From Copromyces sp. CBS 386.78 (Eukaryota > Ascomycota > Sordariomycetes > Sordariales > Sordariaceae), in assembly GCA_030685235.1 (NCBI GenBank), contig MU839092.1, positions 1 to 64,000 of the forward strand: DNA of 64,000 bases. Reading direction: 5' to 3'. The notes under the pieces were generated by a model. That model ran no database searches. It worked only from the letters and a program-made list of their open reading frames with translations, and was not told where the DNA came from. The position numbers and the translations under genes were made by a program. Of the stretch, positions 23,186 through 34,805 are shown piece after piece (positions within the stretch are counted from its first letter, which is position 1; every line of letters starts with the position of its first letter).

Positions 23186-23451
23186 GGGGAGATGTCAACA
23201 ATGTTGTCAATGGGCTTCAGGGGAAGATGGATGGTCAGGTGTGACTGTAATGGTCTGGTGCTGGTTTGACACTAATGATATAAAGACGCCGTTTTCCCTA
23301 CCCAAGACTCTAGCAATGCATTCATGACTCCCGGCCTTCCGCTTTGGCACCCATGTACGCCATAACTCCCTTGATTCGACCCAATCGAGTCGTATGATGA
23401 TGAACGCAGCCCCCGACTGGCCCCCCGCGTTGCACGCTCCTGGGCTTCCTT

Positions 23452-24469
23452 CTAGGCAGCCTTAGCACTCTCCGCCTTTAGTGCCTCCAGCCGCTTCTGC
23501 TTCTTCTCCAACTCGTCCATCATCTGCTTCCTCATTTCATCCACCTTCAGCTTCGCCTCCTTGAGCTTCTGAATCTCCAACTGTTCCGTCTCCCGACTGA
23601 ACGGCTGGCCCGGCCTATTGACCAACGGGATCATCGCGCTCCGCTCCAGCACTCCTCCCTCGGACCTCTGTATCACAAACGGCTCCTCTTTGGGCTCGTT
23701 ATTTTTCCCATCCTTGTTCGTGCTCACACTCGCCCGCGAGTGACTCCTCTCGTGACCCTTCTTGTTTCCGCCCTTATTACTGCTTGCCCCGGGCGTGTTC
23801 GCGCTGGTCGGCGTCGCGGCGCCACTACCGCCGCCACCACCACCGCTCCCGCCGCCGTCTTTTAGCGTCGAGGCTGAGGGCGGAAGCGCGCCCGAGATGA
23901 GGATGTCGTAGAAGGGCTCGTAGGGCTCGTTGAAGATCTGTTCCTCGTAGACCCACGAGATGACCTCGCCGCCGTTGAGGCGCATGGCTTCCTTCTCTTC
24001 TTCGGTGCGGCCGAACGGGTGCAGCCGCAGGTGGTGATAAAGCGTCTGGGGCTTCTCGGATGATTCGGGCACGTAGTAGAGCTTCATGGTGATTTCGAAT
24101 TCACCCCAGCCGGTCTCGTGTATTTGAAAGGGTTGGCCTTTGATTCCTTCTACCACTGCGATGGGGGGAAGAGGTTGGTTAGCTTGGTTCGATGAGAGAT
24201 CATGGGAGGGATAGGATGGGAAGTAGGGGCGTACTTCGAACATGGTTGGGAATTGACTCGTGAAGCTTAAACTGGACACGCCTAAGCCAGTAAGTAATGT
24301 CCACATCGTCAATGCCCTTGATGAAGACGGTCCAAGAGTGCGTGTGATCATCTGGAATGCCGGGCGGTTTGGGGTTTGTCTTTTCGTCGAAGGGTCGTGC
24401 TGTCGTTCCGTAGACGAAGGGTCGGAATATCTGAACGCCCTTGACGCGCTTGCCTGTGGGTGGTGCCAT
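23452..24469 (-). CDS. yaf9: Yaf9-like YEATS-domain protein (NuA4/SWR1 subunit)
   Basis: Yaf9 reads acylated histone H3 and is shared by the NuA4 acetyltransferase and the SWR1 H2A.Z-loading remodeller. Exons 24469-24235 and 24155-23452 give 312 residues. The YEATS domain fills residues 8-150 and shows [11 protein letters not shown] and G-W-G-E-F-E-I, the regions that form the aromatic acyl-lysine pocket. A Gly/Ser/Asn-rich linker follows, then a C-terminal coiled coil (about 265-312, [10 protein letters not shown]) of the kind used to dock on the complexes. The intron rebuilds N-H-V-R-M-V-E-G. The start is the ATG at 24469. Convergent with ipk1, 266 bp between stops. Confidence 0.92.
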
Positions 24470-25135
24470 CACGTTCGGCGGGGATCGTTGTAGATGGTTT
24501 GACCCTGTCTATGGATGTTGAGATTCGCGCTGGTTCGCGCCGGTCTCGAGAGACGCGGTGGGCCAGTTGGTACAGATTCAGGAATAGCGATGTCGCTGGG
24601 CGGCGGTAAGTTGTTGTAGCGGAGTTGATTTTCACCAGAAGAGGTTTGTGCGAGCGGATATCGGGAGAAAACAAAGGGCGGCGCAATGAGAACCAAATGA
24701 TGATTACGGGATTACACTAAACTACAGAAGTGACGACCAGCAAGGTACTGCAGGAAAGAATGGAGAAAAAAGTCGCAAGCGTGTTCCAGCCTTGAATGCG
24801 GGGCAGAGAAGATTCCCACTGGGGTTTAGCGGACCCTTGGCCCTGTGAATTTATCAAAAATACCAATGCGACCCTTGTAGGTAATCGGTCGATAAGGAAT
24901 TTTCGAGTTTGGATAACGGATCGGGACTCTCCATGATGCAATCGGCTGGGGTTTCCATTGTTTACTTCTACGGATCATAGAGAACCGGGGAGGAAAGCTT
25001 GAGCTCGTAGCTGAGAAGGACCCCAAGGCAAATCTTCCGACTTTTGATCATCTACCTCTAGCTTTGTTTGAGCTATTGTTTGAGTTGTATTCTTCCCCCT
25101 GGGTGCTTCTTAACCCTCAAGCAGCAAGCATCACC
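24470..25135. other. Divergent promoter region between yaf9 and the Coq11-like gene
   Basis: About 670 bp with no supported coding sequence; it must serve both genes. Confidence 0.55.
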
Positions 25136-26084
25136 ATGTCGTCCGCCGCAAAGAAGCTCATCGTCGCTGGAGGCAACGGTTTCCTCGGATCCAGGATCTG
25201 CCAGGCCGCTGTCCACAGAGGATGGGATGTGACATCAATCAGGTACCATGCTCCAAAAGAATCCTCCGCGACATAACATTGCACCATGCAAGTAGGTTGA
25301 ACTAACCACCTCTCCTCCGTCCAGTCGCTCCGGTCAGCCCAACTGGTCTTCCGTATCCGCCTCCCCTTCCGCTCCCTCGTGGTCGGCCGCCGTTTCCTGG
25401 GAGCGCGCCGACATCTTCCGCCCCGCCGAATGGATCGCCCTCCTGAACGGTGCCGACTACGTCGTCCACTCTCTGGGCATCCTCCTCGAAGCCGACTACA
25501 AGGGCGTCATCTCCGGCCGGGAGTCCCCTCTCGCAGGCCTCCGGAAGGCTTTCTCGCCCCGACACACCCCGAACCCGCTCGAGCGCCGCCCCGGTGACGA
25601 GCTCCGTCCTCCGACTAACCCAAACCAGTTGACCTACGAGATGATGAACCGCGACAGCGCGATCCTGCTTGCCAAGGAGGCTGCCAATAAGGGAGTCAAG
25701 GGCTTTGGATTTGTTTCGGCTGCGGGGGGAGCTCCCGTCCTGCCGAGCAGGTATATCTCAACCAAGAGGGAGGCGGAGGACGTGATTGCGCGCGAGTTCC
25801 CCGAGATGAAGAGTGTGTTCTTCAGGCCGGGATTCATGTTCGACAGCTCGCGGCCGGTGACGATGCCGCTGGCGGCAGCGACGATGGCGGGAAGCATCTT
25901 CAACGGGGTCACGGGAGGAGTGCTGTCCAGCTTCTTGGGGAGTGCGGGGACGAAGCCTCTCAAGGCAGATCTAGTTGCGGAGGCGGTGGTGGAAGGATTA
26001 GACGATGCGGCGGTCAAGGGGGCAGTTGAGGTCCCCGAGCTGGAGAGGTTGGCGAACAAGGGATGGAGGAGAACCATGCTTTGA
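25136..26084 (+). CDS. Coq11-like mitochondrial NAD(P)-binding protein (extended SDR)
   Basis: Resembles yeast Coq11 (YLR290C), an atypical short-chain dehydrogenase associated with the coenzyme Q synthome. Exons 25136-25242 and 25325-26084 give 288 residues. The Rossmann fingerprint G-G-N-G-F-L-G is at residues 12-18, directly after a short K-K-L-I-V-A strand. S-A-A-G-G-A-P-V and R-Y-I-S-T-K-R-E-A-E follow in the positions of the SDR active-site Ser and Y-x-x-x-K; the Tyr is displaced by one, as in atypical members. F-F-R-P-G-F-M-F is typical of this family. The intron is GTACCA...CCAG with an ACTAAC branch. Convergent with syf2, about 150 bp between stops. Confidence 0.83.
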
Positions 26085-26233
26085 GAGCAAGGGATCGTCA
26101 CAAATGGACTGTATTATGGCTGGGTGATGAACTTTCGCAATGGATGTGTAAAACGATGATGCTAAACATAATTAAACCACTAATCAATCCCCTAACGCCG
26201 TTCCCTCTTCGCATGAAGCCAGCTCGACTAGAC

Positions 26234-27241
26234 CTAAACCATGGTTCCTCTCTCAAAGCTGTCCCTGATCTCTGCCGTGTACTTGTTATAGAACCTCCCC
26301 AGCTTCTGGTTAAACTGCTTGTTCTTCTCATTGATGTAGGTGACGTCCGCATCGTCGCCATTGTCTGCCATCCGCTCCCTCCTCTTCTTGAGGCTGGCCT
26401 CCTCTGCCTTACGCATGTCGGCCACCAGTCGGTCAACGGCCGCCTTGTCGGGCTTGTGCTGCGCGAACTGCGTCGAGTCTGCTGTGCTAAAGAAGGTGCC
26501 GTCTTTATCAATAGCAATCATCTCGCCATCCTCCGTCTCAACGATCTCCAATGTGCCAGCCGCCGCGGCCTTCTCGACCGCCGCGAGCTTCTCGCGCGTG
26601 TACTTCTCCAGATCAGGTCCTCCCATGTTGCGCAGTTGCCGCTTGTAGGACTTTTCGGCTTGCTGGTTGTAGTCGCGAAAGGCAGTGTCGTCGCGGTGGG
26701 CCTCCTTCTTTTTCATGCGCTTGTCCCACCGCTCGGATTCCTCGACCGTCCAGTCCCATGCTCGCTTGCGCTCGAAGTCACCTCCCGCATCTTCAATGTC
26801 GGCTTTCAGCAGCTTGTGAGAGGCGATCGCGTGGCGGCGGCCGAGGGCAGTAAGTTGGCTAGGGTCGCTCTGGAGGCGTTGGGATTCCTTGGTGGCTTCT
26901 TTGAGGTTCTGCTGCGAGGATGACTTGGCGCGGGCTTGGAGGGCGCGGAAGCGCTCAGCACGCTCGCGAGCTTTGGCGGCCGCAGAGTCTGCAGCAGAGG
27001 TGGATGTGGATGAGGTTGCCGAGGACTGAGCTGCTGTCCTGGTTTCTGGTTGTGTGTTTTCCGAAGCAGATGGAATCGGTGATGTAGATGACGTTGTCGC
27101 GGGCGCTGCCTCAGTAGCCGATGGCTCCTCCTTGGAATCGGTCACGGTCTGTTCTGTCGTGGATTCGGCGTCATCGTTCTCCTGTTGGGTGATCTCCGTC
27201 TTCCCCTCAGGCTCGGCCTTTCTCTTCTTCGCAGGAGGCAT
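26234..27241 (-). CDS. syf2: Pre-mRNA-splicing factor Syf2
   Basis: Syf2 belongs to the Prp19/NineTeen complex and acts in the catalytically active spliceosome. It is an uninterrupted frame of 335 residues. Residues 1-95 are a low-complexity Ser/Thr/Ala/Glu region beginning P-P-A-K-K-R-K, which looks like a nuclear localisation signal. The conserved SYF2 domain occupies about 145-335: K-R-A-W-D-W-T-V-E-E, then D-Y-N-Q-Q-A-E-K-S-Y-K-R-Q, and the C-terminal N-E-K-N-K-Q-F-N-Q-K-L-G-R-F-Y-N-K-Y-T. These are the family's most conserved blocks and are complete. No intron is needed. Confidence 0.95.
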   Translation of the reverse strand: MPPAKKRKAEPEGKTEITQQENDDAESTTEQTVTDSKEEPSATEAAPATTSSTSPIPSASENTQPETRTAAQSSATSSTSTSAADSAAAKARERAERFRALQARAKSSSQQNLKEATKESQRLQSDPSQLTALGRRHAIASHKLLKADIEDAGGDFERKRAWDWTVEESERWDKRMKKKEAHRDDTAFRDYNQQAEKSYKRQLRNMGGPDLEKYTREKLAAVEKAAAAGTLEIVETEDGEMIAIDKDGTFFSTADSTQFAQHKPDKAAVDRLVADMRKAEEASLKKRRERMADNGDDADVTYINEKNKQFNQKLGRFYNKYTAEIRDSFERGTMV

Positions 27242-28386
27242 GTTTCAGTGTTGTGGTAGTGATGTCGAGATGTGTTGCGTAGATGGTTGCGGTGCGGAGT
27301 CTGGATTGTGTCAACGACATAAAAGATTGAAAACAAGCGAGTGCTGTGTCTGGTCTGGGCACTGGCGCCAGGGAAAGTGGAATGCTGAGCAAGCCTTTCT
27401 ACAGCGATTGTATGCGATAGAGTGATGCGTTAAGTGGTTCGTGACAGCCTGCTTTTTCAGGTTTAGCGCTAATCATTACAGGGTCTTTTAACGGCTCTTT
27501 AGCGCTCCTTCCCCAGATTTTGCAGGGAAGTCCTCGACCACCTCAGACCTAGGGGTCGACCCGTCAGACTCGTCGGTGGTCAGTCACTGTAATTACCGTA
27601 GCGGTTTGAAAAAATTGAGATTCCTTTCAATTTTTACAGGTCACATGATTAAGCACGTGCCCTAAAATCTGGATTTCAGGGGTTTGGGAGGCACACACCA
27701 GCCAAGCTGGGCACTAGAGATCCCCAATTTCTGGCGGTGCACGGACTGGTGCACGGGCTCTGAAAGTTCAGTAAGACTCGTAAGCGGTCACGTTTGGAAA
27801 AATGTCATTTTTACCGTATGGATCGAACCCTACTCAGACCTGAACCACACTTTACACTCTAAAGTACCTTTGTACCTGTTACACAGAAGACGGCATCGCT
27901 ACCAATATGGAAAGAATATTGGGCAGACCGGTCGAGGTGATGAGGAGAAAAATGGAAGGCACGGCGGGAGGGCGAAACCGGTCAAGAGGAAGGAGGGTTT
28001 CACTCGACTCGAATGATGGAATGATTGATTGCTCTCCTGCCTTCTCATGGTTTCCGTCTGGTGCCGCCAGCTTCACACCTGAATATCTTTACAATACTTA
28101 CCTTGTGTTTCTTGACAGTCCACGTTGTCCGTGGTGACAGAAAGTCCAGCCTCGTTTTATCCCAACCACAGCAGTTCCCAGTCGCCAGTAACGTCCACGG
28201 TCGTCGCGTATCTTGTCAGGAAATGTTGGATCACCAAGTCTCACGCGCAAGTGGACGGCAGACATGATACCACCGCATCTGAGGTGTTGCTGGCTCGCGT
28301 CATCTCGGCTTCAGCTACTCACAATACCCTCACCAAGATGGCACCCTCAGGCATGTCAGCGAGTCCAGACGGCCTGCTACTCCATT
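27242..28386. other. Intergenic region upstream of syf2 and the basic repeat protein
   Basis: No gene supported. It contains a CACGTG palindrome at about 27653 close to TCACATGATTA, and a 9-bp inverted repeat AAAAATTGA/TCAATTTTT near 27609-27640. In-frame ATGs from 28213 could extend the downstream gene, but that stretch reads as non-conserved. Confidence 0.5.
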
Positions 28387-30312
28387 ATGCCAAAAACGAA
28401 GACGAAAGACAAAACCAACGAGAGTCCGGTTAATGTCAGTGACTCGTTTTTCACTCCAAACTCACAAAGGTCCACAGACACCCGAGTGATCGAAGCTAAG
28501 TCGGATCAGCCTCAGGTGGGAAGCCAAAGAGTCCTCAGAAAAGAGATGAGAGAACTGAGGAACAGATATTTCTGGAAGCACTGGGTTAAAAAGCATCCAA
28601 ACTACGTCTGGACCAGGGCTCGTCGAGGAGATCAACAAAAGTCAACGGCTAATAAGGATGGGCTTCCTACCAAGACAGATCATGAAACGGTCGTCGGCTA
28701 CCCCGAGACCGAAGTTGAAAGGAGACGGGAGAGAATCAACCGCTGGAATACGTGGGTTATGAACCACCCCACCTTCGCCAACAGCAAATTCGGCCAGTTG
28801 AGAAGAACGGGGAAACTCAGAGGCTACGGCCAAGCCAGCCTCATGAGAGATCGAGCTACGAGGGTGGGCCGCTACTTTAGAAGCCTGAGAGTCGGTCAGG
28901 AAAACAACACCTTCCTTCGCTTTCAAAAGATTCCAGTAAAGGATCGCTTGATGAAGAGACTCGTCCGGAAGATCGACTTTGGATCCGCCAAGTTCGGCCA
29001 AGCCTACTTCCGGCGCTTGAGAGTAGGCCAAACCCACAATGACTTCCTCAGGTATAGAAAGGTCGACTTGAGAAAGCCTCAACCGGGGCGAACCTACCTC
29101 AGAAGCCTTCGACTTGCTAGCAACTCCAAGTTCGACAAGTTCAGGAAGATCCTCTCCGACGCAGATGGCGACCTCAAGGCACGCAGGAAGAAGGAAAGGA
29201 GAAGCAGCAAAGACCTGAAGGAAGACCATTGGAAAGTTATGTCCAAGAAGACACCCGAACATCTCGCCGCCGAAGAAAGGGAAGAAAAGCTAGCGAGAGG
29301 AATCCCCGATCATTGGACGATCGAGCAATGGGAGTACATCACCAAGTTTCCCAACCACAGGACTGCGGACGAATGGAAGAGAATGAGGAACTTCTCGAGT
29401 AACCTCGGCCACAAGCGAGCCATTGCGAAAGCGATCGAGCTTGAAACCTACCAAATATCTGATCTGGTGCTGGAGCTGGACGCCCACGACAATCCCTTTG
29501 TTCGTCCATTTAACGCAGACGATGCAGCCGAGCAGAGAGAGCAGTGGCCGCACCTCGACCCATATCAACAGGAGATTGTCAGACGCGCGATCTCTGTCGC
29601 CGAAACTGTTGCTCAATCCAAAGCAAAGTGGAAGTCACAGTTACGACCGTTTGATCACCGCCGGATAACAGAACGTGATGTCCTGTCAGTGGCATTTCTC
29701 GGCCTTGCCTCTGAAGTCCCGACCTCACAAGGCCATCAAGCAATACTGGGACCAGGCATTCAACAACCAACTCTCGGACTCCTCGCCCCCTCGGACCTCT
29801 GCGAAATAGGCATACCCGACTCGTACTTAACCTCCCCCCAGCGCGTCACTCATCTCCTCCTCCATCGCATCGAAAAAGCTCAATACCCCATCCACCAGGA
29901 AGTCAACTACTCCCCCTCCTCGCTCTCAGAAGCCGTGAACCAGTCGGCATCCTTCCACCAACTCCGCCGAATCATCGCTCCCCTGCTTCATACCGAAGAA
30001 GGTTGCTGGCTCGTCTCCCAGTGCAACGATGCCATTCTGGCAGCCTGCACCAGGGATGGGTATCAGGTTGATGACGAGTACTACGTCTCCACGGTCTTTC
30101 TCTTTCTAAGATCCATCGCTAACCGTTTGGCAATGGTGGATCTGAGGTTTGAGATCCCGGCGGATTTTTGGCCTACTAAGTACGCTGATTTGTTCTTTCT
30201 TGAGTGTCCGGAGCTGGTAGAAACAGCAGAAGATGGGGAGGACGATGGAAGCGCTGGACAACAGCTTGAGGGAAAAGAAGAAGGGGGGGCGTCAGAAAAA
30301 AATCGGAATTAG
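28387..30312 (+). CDS. Unrecognised basic protein with three internal aromatic-arginine repeats
   Basis: A 641-residue uninterrupted frame that I do not recognise. The N-terminal half is very basic. Three related units sit at about residues 161-181, 204-225 and 234-254, each built as G-R/Q-x-Y/F-x-R-x-L-R followed by an F-L-R-F/Y-like aromatic end. Two further short W-V-x-x-H-P motifs lie at about 66-72 and 123-128. Residues 330-380 repeat a Trp-containing motif (I-E-Q-W-E-Y, A-D-E-W-K-R-M). The C-terminal half (from about 400) is more acidic and helical, with no membrane segment. No signal peptide. The start at 28387 is chosen over the in-frame 28213 because the intervening residues look random. 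It may be lineage-specific. Confidence 0.7.
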   Translation: MPKTKTKDKTNESPVNVSDSFFTPNSQRSTDTRVIEAKSDQPQVGSQRVLRKEMRELRNRYFWKHWVKKHPNYVWTRARRGDQQKSTANKDGLPTKTDHETVVGYPETEVERRRERINRWNTWVMNHPTFANSKFGQLRRTGKLRGYGQASLMRDRATRVGRYFRSLRVGQENNTFLRFQKIPVKDRLMKRLVRKIDFGSAKFGQAYFRRLRVGQTHNDFLRYRKVDLRKPQPGRTYLRSLRLASNSKFDKFRKILSDADGDLKARRKKERRSSKDLKEDHWKVMSKKTPEHLAAEEREEKLARGIPDHWTIEQWEYITKFPNHRTADEWKRMRNFSSNLGHKRAIAKAIELETYQISDLVLELDAHDNPFVRPFNADDAAEQREQWPHLDPYQQEIVRRAISVAETVAQSKAKWKSQLRPFDHRRITERDVLSVAFLGLASEVPTSQGHQAILGPGIQQPTLGLLAPSDLCEIGIPDSYLTSPQRVTHLLLHRIEKAQYPIHQEVNYSPSSLSEAVNQSASFHQLRRIIAPLLHTEEGCWLVSQCNDAILAACTRDGYQVDDEYYVSTVFLFLRSIANRLAMVDLRFEIPADFWPTKYADLFFLECPELVETAEDGEDDGSAGQQLEGKEEGGASEKNRN

Positions 30313-31616
30313 GTGTCCGTTCATGATGATGTGCTTCCTTTAAAGTCAGGAGAAGGGTCGAGCTAGCCTTGGGAGGGGATTAGGTTGGCCTTGCTTGCAA
30401 TTTTCGGAGCAAGGCTGGGTTTAGCCCGTCTAGGTGTGTGTGTTATCAGCGTCGGTTTTGTCAGTATCATGCCAAGTTAGCGTTCGTTTCTGCAGAAACG
30501 TCTACTAAACCGTAGTGTCCTGTTTTATAATTACCCAGTTAATTAGTTACGACCGAAGAAGTGACCTATGAATTGTGTGCGATACTTAAGTCACACAACT
30601 CTCGCTTACCATCATCTGGTATTGGCTCCCACGTTGAACCATTTAAATACTCAGCGTTGTCTCACCCATCACGCACAACAGTAAACTTTTCTTCAGCCCT
30701 GAAGATGAAAAGACATGATCAAGGCCAGGACAAGGGAGGTTGCAACCCGTCGGGTCTTCAAGCATGTACATGAAAGCTGAGACGTTTCTCTGGAAGAGAC
30801 TCATATCATTGGATCAAGTCCGCGCAGTATGGGAACACGACATGCATCCATCGGGCAAGAAAAGGCCAAGCGCTTCCCTTCCTTTTCTTTCTCTAGTCTC
30901 ACCCACCACCAGATTTGAAGATGAGATGTACGACCTCGTGTACGAACTGAAAAAGACTTACACGTGTTTTCAAACCGGTTATGGCGCATTTGCCGATCGA
31001 GCTTCCTGCCCAATACTGGGAGGAATACGGGTTCCGGAATACCCCTGCGCCTCTTCTCGTCTTACACACCATTATACACCCCCAGTGTCTCTCAAGAACC
31101 AATCATGGTTACGGTAACCGCTTGGTCGGTATCGACGCAGTTTTTGTACGACTGTTAAAGCTGCTGCGGAACTTGGGCTGGACCTTTCAATCAACGTCTG
31201 GGTTTCAACTGGTCGCTTTCTTGTTCTCGAGACCCTCGGAGCGCCTCCCGGTGGCTATGGGTCCAGGCTGGGTTCTGGGACGGGTTTCTTGCCGGAGAGA
31301 GACGAGTGGACGAGTGATGGCCTGCCTGCTCACTGCCAGTGCTGTCTCCTCCGACGCTCGCTGGCGCAGAAACCTGATACCTTCGTTTTTTTTTTTTTTT
31401 GCTGTTAGTTGTGGGATAGAAACGCCCATACTAGTCATTCGTTCAGTTTCTTGCCGTCACTCAGCTTTGCACCATCTTTCCCGTCTAACATCTCCAGTTC
31501 TGTTTCTTGACGAGTGCTGTCCGATCACTTATCAGCTCCACGTCGCTGGAGTACCTGCCGCCGCCGTGGTCAAGTACAAGCATGAAATGACCTGACCCAG
31601 ACACTCGCTTGTCGAT
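30313..31616. other. Intergenic region
   Basis: Short frames of 60-204 codons overlap on both strands without domains. A T-homopolymer of about 17 nt lies at 31386-31402. No gene supported, though a small spliced gene around 30765-31100 cannot be excluded. Confidence 0.45.
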
Positions 31617-34033
31617 ATGACTTCTTGCCACTCTCTACGGACACTGTCGTCGCGTCCCGGGAGGTTATCGACGAGACGCCGATACTCACGATTGCCGCTC
31701 GTTCCTCAGTCATGGACAATCCTCTTGATCCTCCTACTACTCACCCTCGTCCAAGGCTCCCACGCCCAACTCGACCCCATCAAGAACTTCTGCCGAATCT
31801 TCGGCCACCAAACCGCCGTAATCGACAACAAACTCTACATAGACGGTGGTTTCATCAACTACAACCCCATATCCCAGTATCCAGCCAACTACACAAGTCA
31901 GTGATCTTGGAGCACTCCCTGGATACCTTCATGACTGACATATGTCTCACAGACACTGCCCTTCTCTACCTCGACCTCACAACCACCACCGAATCCGGCA
32001 TGCCCCCTCTATTGTCCACATCTCCGCCAAAGAACGCTTCTGTCCCCTCTGTCCACGGCGCTGCCCTCTGGGCCGATCAACTCAACAAGCGACTTTACCT
32101 CTTCGGCGGTGAACCTCCCCCTTCGCTTCCCGCTTCAAACTACTATCTGCCCTCGTTATGGTCCTTTGACGCCGTGTCGGAAGGATGGGAATTAGCTGCC
32201 CCTAAGAATAACCCGAATCAGGTGAAGGTAGACGGTGTGTCGTATGGATCTGGGGTTAGTGTGGAAGAGAGAGGAGAGGGGTATTACTTCGGGGGATGGA
32301 TATCTGACAGTAGTACGGGGAATTCGACGGGAGTGGCGTCGGGGGCGTTGATGAAGTTTGATTTTGACGAGGGGCAGTGGTCGAGAAATGAGGGGCCAGA
32401 TCAGGTGGGGAGTGGAAAGACAGGAAGGGCGGAAGGGTCGATGGTGTTCATCCCAATAGGGGATGGCGGGATGTTGGTTTACTTTGGGGGAGTGATGCAG
32501 ACGACCGAGGATGAAAAGAGCGGTGGCAATGTAACGACCGAAGGCCAGCCGATGGAGATGATCTATCTGTATGATGTGCTGAGTAGCAAGTGGTATGTGC
32601 AGAATGCGACGGGTGAGGTGCCGGGGAGGAGGAGATGATCTTGCGCTGGTGTAACTTCTGCTTGGGACAGGAGCAGTTATAACATGTGAGTGTGGTTTGA
32701 TACCGTGACACCCTCTTCGGCCCCCCTTTTGCGGTTTTGTCACTGACAAGATGCCAACAGATACATCTATGGCGGCGCCTCCACTCCCCCGGATAACCAC
32801 CCTGGTTACGACGACGTCTATATCCTTACGATTCCCTCCTTCCAATGGCTGAAGCTGTATCCCAATTCTTCCGACAACTCTGACCCAAGCCAGAATAACC
32901 AACAAGGGGGAGCTTACCCGCATCACTCCCTGAGCTGCAACGTCATTTCCCAGGCCCAGATGCTGATTATAGGGGGAAGCTTCCCCCTCTCGACCGACTG
33001 CGACGTACCCTCCCAGTTCGGCACACATAATCTCGACCTAGGTGAACAGAATGCCAAGAAGGAACCGTGGCAGTTGTTCAACCCAAATCTGACCACGTAT
33101 GTGGTGCCGGACGCGGTGGTAAAGGCAGTGGGTGGTGGGAAGGACGGCGGGGCGACCAAGACGGAACCTGAGAAGGGCTGGGCACATCCGGATTTGAAGG
33201 TCCTGTTGACGAGGGAAGCGAAGTTTGCAGCGAGAACTGCAACTCGGAGTGTCCCGAGTGCGACCAGTAGTTCTGATGCGAACAGAGGAGGGACACATCT
33301 TTCGAAGGGGGCAATTGCTGGAATTGCAGTTGGTGGGGCGGTGGCTATTATTGCGGCGCTGGTCGGGACGTGTTGGTTTATCAGGCGACATCGAAAACGA
33401 AGGATTCAAGACGAGAAGAGCAGAGGAGAGAAGGCCCTCGCTGACGGTGCCGGATTGGGTGCTGTAGCTTCACAATCGGATGGTGTGCCGCCTTGGAGCC
33501 CTGGGATGACGGCTACGACCGGATATACACCCACAACGCCGTATTCCGATGGCCCCTTTCAGAGACAGCAACAGGAGGGTAGCGTGTATTCTGCCAATTT
33601 TCCTCGCCCTCTCGCAGAGTTGGAAGGGAATACGTACTGGCAGGGACCAGACGGAGTGACGTACGAGCTGACAAGTCCGGCGTCGTCGGCAGTATCTGAA
33701 CAGCAGCAAAGCCTCCAAACCAAGATCGATTCCCAAGGACGAGTCTGGATGCAGGTCCCACCAGCTGGAAGAGGTGGCCATGGTAGTAGTCCGGTGTCAA
33801 GGCATGGGACCGTGACCGGAACCGGGTCAGGGTCCGGGACGCCCGCAACCACAGCAGCCGACCTTCATGGGACGGAGCCCCCGATATCACCGGCACACCC
33901 GCCGACAGAGCCACAAGAACTCGGTGTCAATCCGAAACGCGGAAGTGCGGACGCCGCGACAATCTTGACGGGTTCGGCAGGGTGGGATGCGGCAAGGGGG
34001 AGACCGAAGCATCACACCTTCTATCATCCATGA
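31617..34033 (+). CDS. Kelch-repeat single-pass membrane protein, with an in-frame TGA
   Basis: Fungal proteins of this design have an extracellular kelch beta-propeller, one transmembrane helix and a cytosolic tail. Exon 1 is 31617-31896, exon 2 begins at 31953, and the last exon is 32761-34033. A hydrophobic signal segment (about residues 33-50) ends near S-H-A-Q. Kelch blades are visible as L-Y-L-F-G-G-E, Y-Y-F-G-G-W, L-V-Y-F-G-G-V, I-Y-I-Y-G-G-A and M-L-I-I-G-G-S. The helix reads G-A-I-A-G-I-A-V-G-G-A-V-A-I-I and is followed by R-R-H-R-K-R-R. A TGA at 32636-32638 interrupts the frame between P-G-R-R-R and S-C-A-G-V-T. Removing 32593-32670 (GTATGT...ACAG, 78 nt) would skip it in frame and give 735 residues. 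The gene is therefore either spliced there or a recent pseudogene. Confidence 0.7.
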
Positions 34034-34805
34034 ACGGGTGCTCCTGTTACAGTGTCTGTTAGTCTTGGGCAACAGAATTATTATCAAGGCTCACGGGTAT
34101 TAGGAGTAAGAAAGTGTGGGAGGTGACATGAATCTGTGAGTACAATACCTGCATTGTAAAAATATCGCCATCTTCAGCGTCTCGTGACCGTTTGTTGTTC
34201 AGCGAGGTGAAGCATGTGAAGGCGCGCGAGGATCAATGGGAGGGAACATAAGTGATGAACCGTCGTTTTGTTTGTTCCTCTCGTTCAATGGGATGGTGCG
34301 ATACCTGGCAATAATGCCAGAACATGGGCGAGCACTTCGATCCTCTGGGAACTGGGAAGGTCCGAATGATGTAGCATAAGCTTACCTCTAGGGCAATGCC
34401 CTGGCAATTTTTCTTCATTCGGGCTTCTGTCTCTTCGTGTCAAAGTTCTGTTGGTTGCCTCTTTCGAGTACCGGTAATTCCATCATGATGTTTTCGGTGA
34501 GATGTGGATGGTTGGGACGTGTCGATGTTGATTTGTTAGTGAACACGAACTGGAATGATAGTGGTAATTAAGGTATGGCCGTAATTACGGTAACGTCTCC
34601 ACTTTGTCCTCTATAGTACAAGAGCCCGCAGGTGGTGATCGTACTATTTACAGCGGCATATTCGTCACCATGGTAACGGCAAGCTAATCAAATTGTCCGG
34701 GATAGTTGCAGCGCGACACCATCGAGATTTCCCAGTTTGCCTCTCACTTTCTCATCCTCTTCTGTTACCAGCAAACGCAGAGCCATCTGCGTCACCACAC
34801 AAGCC
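34034..34805. other. Intergenic region between the kelch gene and the DUF1749 hydrolase
   Basis: No coding sequence supported. A 12-bp perfect palindrome CCGTAATTACGG lies near 34579-34590, in the upstream region of the hydrolase gene. Confidence 0.5.

Noticed and set aside
30740..31595. Frames of 125 and 204 codons between the basic repeat protein and the kelch gene
   Set aside because: No motif, a homopolymer inside one of them, and no consistent splice model; noted as possible but unsupported.
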